Below are positions 59,501 to 64,000 of a DNA stretch of 64,000 bases, piece after piece. The DNA lies in the NCBI RefSeq assembly GCF_018143015.1, contig NC_054755.1, positions 6,937,124-7,001,123 on the forward strand. The letters run 5' to 3'. The notes under the pieces were generated by a model. The model did no database searches and had not been told where the DNA came from. It saw only the letters and a list, made by a program, of their open reading frames with translations. Position 1 is the first letter of the stretch. Every line of letters begins with the position of its first letter. Made by a program: the position numbers and the translations under genes. The stretch comes from Lytechinus variegatus (lineage: Eukaryota; Echinodermata; Echinoidea; Temnopleuroida; Toxopneustidae).

Positions 59501-62095
59501 TTAAGCTCTAATTCACCTATGGACATATTTTTTGTTGGTTGTCTTTTTTTGCATGTGTACCAAGTAGTACTTTGATATTACCACAAAGGAAATTGAAGTT
59601 CTTCGTTTGTTTGGACAGCAGGTTGAAAAATGTGAAAATTGCTGATTTTTCTAGCATGGAATCGCCCAAATGACATTTTTGTTTATCGTTTTCGTCACTT
59701 AATTGTTTCTAGGATTTAGGCGTATTTCGTCAAACATTGCTGAAATGCTGAAATGGCGGCAGATTGAATGGTACCTAGTAGGGTGGCTAGTTACCTGCCC
59801 AATCCTTACCCTGGTAAGTGACCCGGGGGCCCACTTCCATTGACCAGTGGATACCATGCGCGACCAAAGATACGCGTAAAAAGGAGTTCTTTTTCAAAAT
59901 TGGGCATGTTACGTACGTAAGGGTGTCAAAACGGCAAAATAGTGAAAAAGTCATATATTTCTCTGGGAAATCTATTTGTTTACGGTTAAATTTGCGAGGG
60001 TATAAAAAGACTAAAATGTTTTATAAGGAAGTAAGCCTTCTTTTTCCCCAACACTACGTGTTTAGCGTCAAATTTGCGCGAGGTGTGGGCCGTATACTAA
60101 ATCCAAGATAGGTAAAGGTATTACCGACGACCGGCGTCCGTGACATAACAATTGAAATATGGCTGTACTTGTGTAGGTGGTCAATTCAGGGAATACTGCC
60201 AAGGGTACCGTTTTGTTTTTCATACTTGTCAAGGGTAGGGTTTCACACGCCAATACTTGTGAAGGGGTGCATTTTCAGAATATGGAAAATACTTGTTTCG
60301 GCTTCTTTTCGAGACCACATTGTCGCGCATGGTATCCACTCGTCAATGAAAGTGGCCTCGGTTAAATTCACTCATGTTTGTATGCAAGGTTACCATAGTT
60401 ACACACATTCACCGACTAGGCCCTGACATTGTCATCTATCAAATTGAGTGTTATCGTCTAACGATAATACGAACAATAAATATAGAGAACGGAAATATTT
60501 GTTTCGCAAATTCTTTTTTTTTCTGGTGACGATGAGATTATGATGATGATGATGATGACGATAGTTATGATGATGATGATGATGACGATAGTTATGATGG
60601 TGATGACGATAGTGAGATTGGCTCAGTGGTAGAGCGCCTGCCTCATAAGCGGGAGGTCGTTGGTGCGGACCCCAAAATTCACGAGTTACTGGAAGCGGTA
60701 TTAAACAACCTTATTTGCACCACTAAGTCTTGGTGCTCACTCAGTACCAAAAACATATTGGATCTTGATTGCAAGGCCAATTGCTGTGAACACTATAATG
60801 ACCATTATAATCAATCACCTAACTCTGATATTGATCCCAGTAGTTGGTTTGATGAAGAAGTTAATGGCGACTTTTCCGTTTTAACCTATGTTTACCTCTA
60901 TTAATAGCTTCTTTGGATTGCTGCAATATTTGATCTGGCGGAGCTCCGGTTCTACCAACCCCCTTGGGCCATTGCTATAGGCGTCTTCATTGATATCTCA
61001 ACTATGGTTTGGATCCACGGTGCCATGCTCTATGCCATTATCTATCAGTTGATCAAAGGTGATGGATCCATTTGGACGGTAAGATCACGGTTTTCTTCTA
61101 AACTCCTCTTAATTCTAAGGTCAGCACGTCGATCGTGTACTCCACTGAATTAGAAAATACGAATTTCTAGTTGAGTGTCATATTCGTTTAGCCCCTTGCG
61201 ACTTACACAAGGAGTTTTTTGATAAATTTTTTTTCTGCCTCCTTTATTTCATTAAATTAGTCATGAAGCATTTCCTCCTGTTTCATTATATAGGTTAAGG
61301 TGTCGACTTCAAACTAGGCCCCATGATGTATGCATTCGGAGGGGCAATGATCTAATCAATATTTATTTATTATTATTATTTTTTTTTTTTTTGGGGGGGG
61401 GGTCATGAGGTCGAATATTGGTCACAGAGGTCATATATACTTCAAATGTCGGTTCTTGATCGCGATAACCAAAGAGCTGTTTGTGGGGTTCTGATTTTAT
61501 TTTGATCCCTAAGTTTTCAAAGGTGAATGTCACAGAGGTCTTTGCGTTTAACAACCGTTTAACAACCATCAAACCAAATGACTTTGAGGGAACAAATTTT
61601 CACTTGCTTATGGAGGCCTATTAGATTTTAGGGTCACAATGTCAAAGGTATGTAGACACAGAGGTCATATGAAAATGTACGAATTTGGATGGGTAATATT
61701 CTTGATCTGGCAAAGGCGGGGTCATTAATGTCGAGTCGAAGGTAGTCGAGAATCCATTAACATTATCATCAATTCATCCGAGCTATTTTATTTTTTTATC
61801 TACATTTAGTTTCTTTCCTTCTTCATATTCATATACTGTCTGATGGTTGTTGATTGTACTTTTTAATTTGATCCCGAACAACGTCTATGTAATAAAATAT
61901 AACTGTTTTAATTTGTTAGGTTATTATTTTTTTTATCTCGAAAAAGGAAATTAGATATAAAAGGGGATAGAAGCTGAATGTTACTCTCTATATATTTTCT
62001 ATTCTCCCCACCAGAGACTGAAACTGACTGTTCAACCAGCGATCACCCCTCTTCGCGAAGAAGAAGAAGAACCAGCTCAAATAGAAATGATGTAA
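35371..62095 (+). CDS. Divergent SLC6-family (neurotransmitter:sodium symporter) transporter, complete, 14 exons, 603 aa
   Basis: Twelve-helix plasma-membrane protein of the LeuT fold. Exons: 35371-35491, 39642-39773, 41065-41228, 43234-43415, 44108-44249, 44541-44675, 45947-46050, 48509-48633, 55880-55992, 57690-57827, 58709-58811, 59713-59813, 60908-61078, 62015-62095. All junctions are GT/AG and in phase, totalling 1812 nt. An in-frame TAG lies 36 nt before the ATG. Family marks kept: [46 protein letters not shown]...WNTPTC (loop-2 disulfide), N-glycosylation [48 protein letters not shown]. Ion-site positions differ: TM1 CFE (24-26) for GLG, Glu300 for the TM6 chloride Gln, Lys336 for the TM7 sodium-1 Asn, Asn404-Ile405 for the TM8 sodium-2 Asp-Ser. 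Asn27, Ser304, Ser340 and the TM3 Tyr (YY) remain. The substrate is unknown, and sodium coupling looks unlikely. The open 603-codon frame argues for constraint rather than decay. Confidence 0.94.
35810..35918 (+). mobile_element. Fragment of MITE family F in SLC6 intron 1
   Basis: AAGTGGATACCATGCATGGG through GAAAATGCACCCCTT, the family F left end, interrupted at about 35915 where a family B copy begins. Confidence 0.65.
35915..36482. mobile_element. MITE family B, copy 2 (diverged)
   Basis: Left AAGGTCAAATCCACCGAAGA, right GTGTGGACTTGTCCTTTAA. The centre has TTGGAATTCCACGTGC like the other copies. Confidence 0.78.
36404..36663 (+). repeat. Tandem duplication, two copies of 130 bp
   Basis: AATTTGAGGAAATTTTCAGC occurs at 36404 and 36534, and the copies stay nearly identical through CATAATAAACGCTCTGTG and CAGAGGCGTCGATCCGG. 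The unit spans the right end of a family B MITE, plain flank, and the left tip of the next element. Confidence 0.88.
36651..37520. mobile_element. hAT-like nonautonomous element (CAGAGGCGTCGATCC)
   Basis: The left end CAGAGGCGTCGATCCGGGGG mirrors the right end, whose complement is CACGGGCGTCGATCCATTTT. Flanks TCTGTGAA and TCTGCGCA share 6 of 8 bases. The interior has several CTCGCGCTTCGCGCTCGC-like motifs and a TA microsatellite near 37368-37386. Confidence 0.65.
37687..38277. mobile_element. MITE family A, second copy
   Basis: Left AGGGATGGTCCAGGCTGGAA, right TAGCCCGGACCATCCCTTTAA. Inner arms include TGCATATTCATTAGGTGAGC and a complementary CACCTAATGAATATTCATG. Confidence 0.85.
38526..38562. 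repeat. (TA)n microsatellite
   Basis: About 18 uninterrupted TA units in SLC6 intron 1. Confidence 0.9.
38929..39368. mobile_element. MITE family C, about 440 bp
   Basis: The left AAAGGGGAAGTTCACCCTGA and the right CAGGCTGAACTAATTGCCCT then TTAA are imperfect inverted repeats, as are AATAATAAAGTTATTAGAAT and its partner near 39270. It ends 270 bp before SLC6 exon 2. Confidence 0.68.
39642..39773 (+). CDS. SLC6 exon 2: TM2
   Basis: Encodes [20 protein letters not shown] then [17 protein letters not shown]. The first base pair completes Phe41, so NGGGAF of relatives reads NGGFIF here. The Tyr of IPY (chloride ligand in relatives) is kept. Confidence 0.93.
39790..40250 (+). mobile_element. Half copy of element E (CTGGGACGCACTG end)
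   Basis: Matches the right half of 54637-55598 for about 450 bp, including AGCAGATATTGAACTTTT, TTTTTGCTCACTCA and CTCGGTTTCGTTTTTTT, ending CTGGGACGCACTG then TA. It keeps the unoccupied site ATTGGTAGGTCATTTGTC. Confidence 0.8.
41065..41228 (+). CDS. SLC6 exon 3: TM3 and start of loop 2
   Basis: Encodes [20 protein letters not shown] and [15 protein letters not shown]. It has the conserved TM3 Tyr pair and both loop-2 cysteines. Confidence 0.94.
41423..42446. repeat. 1.02-kb near-perfect hairpin made of 53-bp units
   Basis: Arms of about 510 bp meet near 41935. The ends read CTATGGAAGCTTAAAA and TTTTAAGCTTCCATAG, then TGCCACCGAGATGTTGAG and complement. Each arm is about eight tandem copies of a 53-bp unit (GATCCTGGATCTCATCATGT, then CGACATCTTTTAGAAGAG, then ATGATGAGATGACAA). 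TTTG flanks both ends, a possible 4-bp duplication. It lies in SLC6 intron 3. Confidence 0.92.
42470..42915. mobile_element. Fragment with GCGCGAAGCGCGAGC motifs
   Basis: Has GCGCGAAGCGCGAGCTGAAA, CATCGCAAAGTGCGAGC and a CCCCTTTTGGGGC patch as in the interiors of the hAT-like elements at 9642, 36651 and 50011. Ends not resolved. Confidence 0.45.
43078..43130 (+). repeat. (GAT)n microsatellite
   Basis: Imperfect ATGATG repeats 100 bp before SLC6 exon 4. Confidence 0.8.
43234..43415 (+). CDS. SLC6 exon 4: extracellular loop 2
   Basis: Encodes [17 protein letters not shown] through VPSQEFWK, with an N-glycosylation site NGT and the family FW before TM4. The loop is variable in the family, and it is open through all 60 codons. 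Confidence 0.9.
44108..44249 (+). CDS. SLC6 exon 5: TM4
   Basis: Encodes [20 protein letters not shown] and [10 protein letters not shown], a clear TM4 signature. Confidence 0.94.
44541..44675 (+). CDS. SLC6 exon 6: TM5
   Basis: Encodes [20 protein letters not shown] then [17 protein letters not shown], matching the family TM5-loop 3 pattern. Donor TTGAT/GTAATT. Confidence 0.94.
45052..45220 (-). mobile_element. tRNA-derived SINE, copy 2, in SLC6 intron 6
   Basis: The minus strand has GTGGCCGGGTGGTCTAAGG, GGGGTTCGATCCCCGG and the tail TGAGCACGGCATTTAATCTA, matching the 29838 copy. The head is more damaged at the 5' end. Confidence 0.8.
45590..45760 (+). repeat. Dispersed repeat with GTTGCGCGAGACTTGA
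   Basis: ACATGCACTTACATGATGTT then TAATTTCGAACAC and AAAAGTTGCGCGAGACTTGA. Related text recurs at 47440-47640, 47990-48060 (GTTGCGCGAGACTTGA) and inverted at 56590-56800. The element type is unknown. Confidence 0.5.
45947..46050 (+). CDS. SLC6 exon 7: TM6
   Basis: Encodes [20 protein letters not shown] then [11 protein letters not shown]. Relatives read W-x-DAATQIFFS here: Asp becomes Ala296 and Gln becomes Glu300, while Ser304 is kept. Confidence 0.93.
46484..46705. repeat. Short foldback rich in AATCATGATT
   Basis: AGAATCATGATCTGAATCAT at the left is mirrored by GTGATTACAATCATGATTCT at the right, with several internal ATCACGATT/AATCGTGAT motifs. Probably a small MITE. Confidence 0.55.
46706..48480. 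other. SLC6 intron 7 remainder, no gene recognised
   Basis: AT-rich DNA with fragments of the dispersed repeat noted at 45590. No coding exon beyond exon 8 at 48509. Confidence 0.4.
48509..48633 (+). CDS. SLC6 exon 8: TM7
   Basis: Encodes [20 protein letters not shown] and [12 protein letters not shown]. The Asn of the sodium-1 site is Lys336; the chloride-site Ser is kept as Ser340. Confidence 0.92.
48800..48960. mobile_element. Palindromic MITE (ATTGCATGAAACTTTT)
   Basis: Left ATTGCATGAAACTTTTTCCA, right AAAAGTTTTATGCAACAGG, with inner AACACTCTGGCA and TGCCAGAGTTTT arms. Related to 17340-17496. Confidence 0.78.
49031..49193. mobile_element. Palindromic MITE, family G (GTTTCATGAAA)
   Basis: Left GGCCCGTTTCATGAAAGTTG, right CAACTTTGATGAAACACCCCC. 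It contains TTACCATAGCAACAGTC and AGCCAATCAAAA as in the copies at 52241 and 57473. Confidence 0.76.
50011..51159. mobile_element. Nonautonomous hAT element, 1149 bp, perfect 8-bp target duplication
   Basis: Ends CAGTGGCGTACCGTGGG and (complement) CAGTGGCGTAACTACGGGG. GACCTATA flanks both ends (50003-50010, 51160-51167). The interior repeats GCGAGCGCGAAGCGCGAGCT roughly every 120-230 bp. No transposase. Confidence 0.9.
51183..51617. mobile_element. MITE family F, intact copy, 435 bp
   Basis: The left CACGAGTGGATACCATGCGC mirrors the right GCATGGTATCCACTCGTCAA; both ends are CCCGGGG. TGAAAAC flanks both sides (51176-51182, 51618-51624). Confidence 0.85.
52241..52400. mobile_element. MITE family G, second copy
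   Basis: Left GGGGAGCGTTTCATCAATAT, right TTCTTTCATGAAACGCCCCC, with GGCTGAGAGGCGCTGTTCC and ATGGTAACTGTCGG inside. Confidence 0.75.
52476..53067. mobile_element. MITE family B, full copy 3
   Basis: Left TTAAAGGACAAGTCCACCCC, right GAGGTGGACTTGACCTTTAA. It is close to 31834-32445 over its whole length. Confidence 0.86.
53100..54480 (-). mobile_element. L1/Tx1-like LINE, C-terminal part with poly(A) tail
   Basis: The minus strand encodes [20 protein letters not shown] and [18 protein letters not shown], the zf-RVT zinc-binding region, then [20 protein letters not shown] and a stop; upstream [16 protein letters not shown] and [11 protein letters not shown] belong to the same protein. At least one frame change separates the two parts. 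The tail ends in an A-run adjoining 53100. 5' truncated. It sits in SLC6 intron 8, antisense. Confidence 0.82.
54637..55598. mobile_element. Palindromic element E, Tc1/mariner-like MITE
   Basis: The left CAGTGCGTCCCAGAAAAAAA mirrors the right TTTTTTCTGGGACGCACT; TA lies at both borders, as expected of Tc1/mariner insertions. Halves are about 450 bp inverted copies (GCTCTTTAATTTGATACC with GGTATCAAATAAAAGAGC). A 140-bp element is nested in the right half. Confidence 0.8.
55373..55512. mobile_element. 140-bp MITE (CAGGGGCCGCGGAAC) nested in element E
   Basis: Ends CAGGGGCCGCGGAACC and CGTTCCGCGGCCCCTG. GGTAG flanks both ends. The related half element at 39790-40250 shows the empty site TTGGTAGGTC, which supports a 5-bp duplication. 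Confidence 0.85.
55880..55992 (+). CDS. SLC6 exon 9: TM8
   Basis: Encodes [10 protein letters not shown] and [17 protein letters not shown]. The family GLDSQF/GIDSQF reads GLNIQL across the next junction, losing the sodium-2 Asp and Ser side chains. The 7.2-kb intron before it is the longest of the gene and holds the nested hAT and LINE copies. Confidence 0.92.
56187..57266. mobile_element. Possible 1.1-kb element with GGTTGAATCAACC near both ends
   Basis: TTAACCCTAAACTGACCGGG at the left and CTAGTTCGGGTTAAAAC at the right are roughly inverted. Next to each lies a G-run, TTGAATCAA, C-run block. The interior has an inverted copy of the dispersed repeat seen at 45590. Confidence 0.45.
57473..57612. 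mobile_element. MITE family G, third copy, just before SLC6 exon 10
   Basis: Left GGAAGCGTTTCATGAAAGAC, right CATGTTTATGAAACACCCCG, with CAGTTACCATAGGAACAGTG inside. It ends 77 bp upstream of exon 10. Confidence 0.76.
57690..57827 (+). CDS. SLC6 exon 10: end of TM8 to TM9
   Basis: Encodes [16 protein letters not shown] then [20 protein letters not shown]. Relatives have VES or VEG where Lys411 lies. Confidence 0.93.
58404..58573. mobile_element. Palindromic MITE in SLC6 intron 10
   Basis: GTGTTTCATAAAGCTGTGTG and AGAGCGATTTTAAAAACG are mirrored by CGTTCTTAAAATCGCTCT and AATAGCTTTAGGAAAGGCCC. It ends about 135 bp before exon 11. Confidence 0.65.
58709..58811 (+). CDS. SLC6 exon 11: TM10
   Basis: Encodes [19 protein letters not shown] then [10 protein letters not shown]. 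It matches family GGxYVFxLFDYYxASG...ECIAIAWxYG; the extracellular gate Asp of FD is kept. Confidence 0.94.
59275..59672. mobile_element. Palindromic MITE (TGGGCGATTCCAT) with GTCGTACGGGAC hairpin
   Basis: Outer ends TGGGCGATTCCATAC and GCATGGAATCGCCCA pair. At 59440-59502 a strong stem joins AAAATGTTGTGTGTCGTACG and its complement around a short loop. It ends 40 bp before SLC6 exon 12. Confidence 0.7.
59713..59813 (+). CDS. SLC6 exon 12: loop and TM11
   Basis: Encodes [20 protein letters not shown] then [13 protein letters not shown]. It is shorter than in relatives (usually NIxxMxGxxPxxWWKxCW). A family F transposon begins 8 nt after the exon ends. Confidence 0.9.
59822..60361. mobile_element. 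MITE family F copy abutting SLC6 exon 12 donor
   Basis: Left CCCGGGGGCCCACTTCCATT then AGTGGATACCATGCGCGACC, right GCGCATGGTATCCACTCGTC. It contains the full family middle in inverted order relative to 51183. Confidence 0.8.
60536..60760 (+). mobile_element. (GAT)n followed by a tRNA-Met-like SINE head
   Basis: ATGATG repeats to about 60615, then TGGCTCAGTGGTAGAGCG (A box), CTCATAA anticodon loop and GGTGCGGACCC (altered B box). The body has no known tail. Same head as 34596. Confidence 0.6.
60908..61078 (+). CDS. SLC6 exon 13: TM11 end and TM12
   Basis: Encodes [20 protein letters not shown] then [18 protein letters not shown] and the intracellular [14 protein letters not shown] resembles family YPxWA. 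Confidence 0.92.
61079..62014. other. SLC6 intron 13, no gene recognised
   Basis: AT-rich, with T- and G-runs near 61380-61400 and loosely repeated GTCACAGAGGTCAT motifs (61420-61670). Confidence 0.4.
62015..62095 (+). CDS. SLC6 exon 14: C-terminal tail and stop
   Basis: Encodes [26 protein letters not shown] and a TAA stop. RLK...P is the usual family end of the membrane domain; the acidic tail is short. No AATAAA was found in the next 240 bp. Confidence 0.88.
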   Translation, partial: RLKLTVQPAITPLREEEEEPAQIEMM

Positions 62096-62340
62096 AGGCA
62101 AAAACGAGTACAACTTTCAATACAAAGTGATTATTATAAGTAGGCCTACGTGTATATGTTTCAACTATGTGGCCTTTCACAAGACACATGCGCGATGCGA
62201 CTCCATCCTATACCAAATATATTATGTTATTTCCAATGACATATCATCTGTTGGTTTGGAGTCGGATTCGTTGGTATGACTGTAGCAAAAGCCTTAATCA
62301 ACTTCTAAACAGGTTGAAAACCGTCGATTGACGATAATAG

Positions 62341-62790
62341 ACCAGTTCGTAGTTACTTCATGGACAATTTTGGTCAAATGACCTTTCATTTCTTCCATTA
62401 TGATAGGCAGATTTCAAAGCAAGATATTACGTAAGCTTGCCTTACATAGCAGGATAAAGAAATTGAATAGACCAGGTGACTACAATAGCACACCAATGAA
62501 CACTTCATGAAGGTATTTGTTGCATTCCTGTTTTGAATGCATACCATAGCATGTCGCACAATGTACTTGGCAAACTGTGAAATACCAGTCGTTCGTGGAC
62601 GCATTGTTGTTTTTTTTTGGATGTAAATGAAAATCACAATTCAAAAGAATATATGAATAATCAAGACATCAAAGTTGGTGCTTATCTCATTAGATTTTAA
62701 ACCACCATGTCACTTTAGTACAAATGACCTTCTTCTGATCATGCGTAGAATATTTTGATCATGCACAGAAAGGAACTACGAACTGGCTTA
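62341..62790. mobile_element. Palindromic MITE (CCAGTTCGTAGTT), about 450 bp
   Basis: The left ACCAGTTCGTAGTTACTTC mirrors the right GAACTACGAACTGGCTT; the inner GGTCAAATGACC pairs with CAAATGACC. It begins about 245 bp after the SLC6 stop codon. Confidence 0.72.
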
Positions 62791-63029
62791 TAGGTGATTT
62801 TAGCATTGCGTCACACAACGGATTCAGTAAATGTGATGAAAATGCCTATGTCAAATGACAAAGAACAGCTGGGAGGCCTTTGTAGAAAGTTGGTGAACCG
62901 AAACAGCATGCAGTTTCGTCCAAAGTTACGGAGCCACCGAACAATATTGCAAATAATGTCGTTTGTCCAGAGTCCGGGACGAAATTACACTGTAAAAATA
63001 AGTTCGCCAAGCAGTCCGATAAATTGGCC

Positions 63030-63230
63030 AAATTGACCAATTTGGCTTAGTAATGTGTTTTGACTAACTATATTTGTACCGTTACTAATTTACGTGTTCC
63101 AATGACTTATTCAGTTAGTCATTCACTTGAATAACATTAATCAAATTGACCAATTGGTAATATATTTTGACTCACTTTGGTTTGACCCTGTACTAATTTA
63201 ACGTTTCCGTTGACTTATTCAGATGGTACT
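63030..63230 (+). repeat. Imperfect tandem duplication, about 113-bp period
   Basis: AAATTGACCAATTTGG through GACTTATTCAGTTAGT recurs as AAATTGACCAATTGG through GACTTATTCAGATGGT. Confidence 0.7.
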
Positions 63231-63320
63231 GTCATGAACTTTCGACATGCAGACTTCTAGTTTGGTCATTGTCAAGAAGGGCAATTGACAATACATTTTC
63301 TATGTTCTTGGATCGGTCGT

Positions 63321-63483
63321 GGGCCCCGTAACACAAAGGTTTGCGATTAATTGCAAAAATGGAATGGCCTATCAAGACCATCGTGGCATGCGCATTTCGC
63401 TCAGTAGATTGACGAGGAACCAATCACAGTTTTCCTTTCATATTAGCGATTAATCGCAAACTTTTGTGTTACGGGGTCCTGGA
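63321..63483. mobile_element. Palindromic MITE (GGGCCCCGTAACACAAAGG)
   Basis: Left GGGCCCCGTAACACAAAGGT then TTGCGATTAATTGCAA, right TTAATCGCAAACTTTTGTG then TTACGGGGTCC. Core ACCAATCACAG. Confidence 0.8.
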
Positions 63484-63544
63484 GTGAAGACTCGCCAATA
63501 AGGATGTGAACGAAACGGATGGTTTATGAATGTGATGTGTTAAA

Positions 63545-63790
63545 GGCGTTATGGCTCAGTGGTTGATGTCTTCGGACTTCGAACAACAGGGTCAAGGGTT
63601 CAAATCCTTTGGTATTCAATCTACATTTACCCCTCTCCATGCCATCTAAAGTAGTAAATGGGTACCAGTAAAGAAGTAATGCCTTTAATGCTCGAGCACC
63701 TTATCTAAACCGGGGTAACAGAATACAGCGCTGTAAAGATGCTAGGTACCATTGAGACTATTGAGACATAATTGTAGTGTTTTAAACCTA
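63545..63790 (+). mobile_element. tRNA-derived SINE
   Basis: The head has TGGCTCAGTGGT (A box) and GGGTTCAAATCC (B box). The body includes AAATGGGTACCAGTAA and AATGCTCGAGCACCTTATC, ending near an AT-rich tail. No tRNA acceptor stem closes it. Confidence 0.7.
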
Positions 63791-64000
63791 AGAAAGTAAA
63801 CTAAAGTGTATCATTTGATAAATATATTTGTATAGTACACATTGAATAATTTTGATATGTATCATTATAAGGCCAAATGCCTTTGATTATTGATTACTAT
63901 TGTGCTTTTTAGTATATAGTCTTCCCGTAAATCTTAATTTTGCACGTATGTATGATGATTTTACTTGTACTAAAAACAGACACTTTGAATTTGTAGAGAC

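Overview
The window looks like nuclear DNA of a deuterostome invertebrate, most likely a sea urchin or other echinoderm. This is inferred from AT-rich intergenic DNA, compact exons split by long repeat-filled introns with standard GT/AG borders, metazoan gene families, and a dense load of short palindromic transposons, hAT-class elements and tRNA-derived SINEs. No database search was possible, so the taxon is inference. No retrovirus-, Polinton- or capsid-bearing element was recognised.

Layout. 290-933 (+): last coding exon of a class A 7TM receptor whose 5' part lies outside the window. 3732-6941 (+): an intronless coding sequence for a 1069-residue single-pass leucine-rich-repeat membrane protein. 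13630-21796 (-): complete five-exon mitochondrial ribosomal protein L2 (MRPL2, 329 aa). 21.8-35.3 kb: no host coding exon recognised; transposon remnants, nested hAT-like elements, three LINE fragments and SINEs. 35371-62095 (+): complete fourteen-exon SLC6-family transporter (603 aa), every intron phase consistent. 62.1-64 kb: palindromic elements and a SINE.

The four genes do not form a pathway. MRPL2 is a housekeeping organelle-ribosome gene. The other three encode plasma-membrane proteins (receptor, LRR adhesion/receptor-like protein, transporter). The strongest biological lead is the SLC6 protein: it keeps the family architecture, but positions that form the sodium and chloride sites are replaced (TM1 GLG to CFE, TM6 Gln to Glu, TM7 Asn to Lys, TM8 Asp-Ser to Asn-Ile). 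This suggests sodium-independent or non-transport function.

The repeat landscape is also informative. At least three hAT insertions have perfect 8-bp target duplications. A 42-bp minisatellite occurs in opposite orientation near both ends of one hAT. A 1.02-kb near-perfect hairpin of 53-bp units lies in an SLC6 intron, and a transposon starts 8 nt after an SLC6 exon. Several nested insertions give relative ages.
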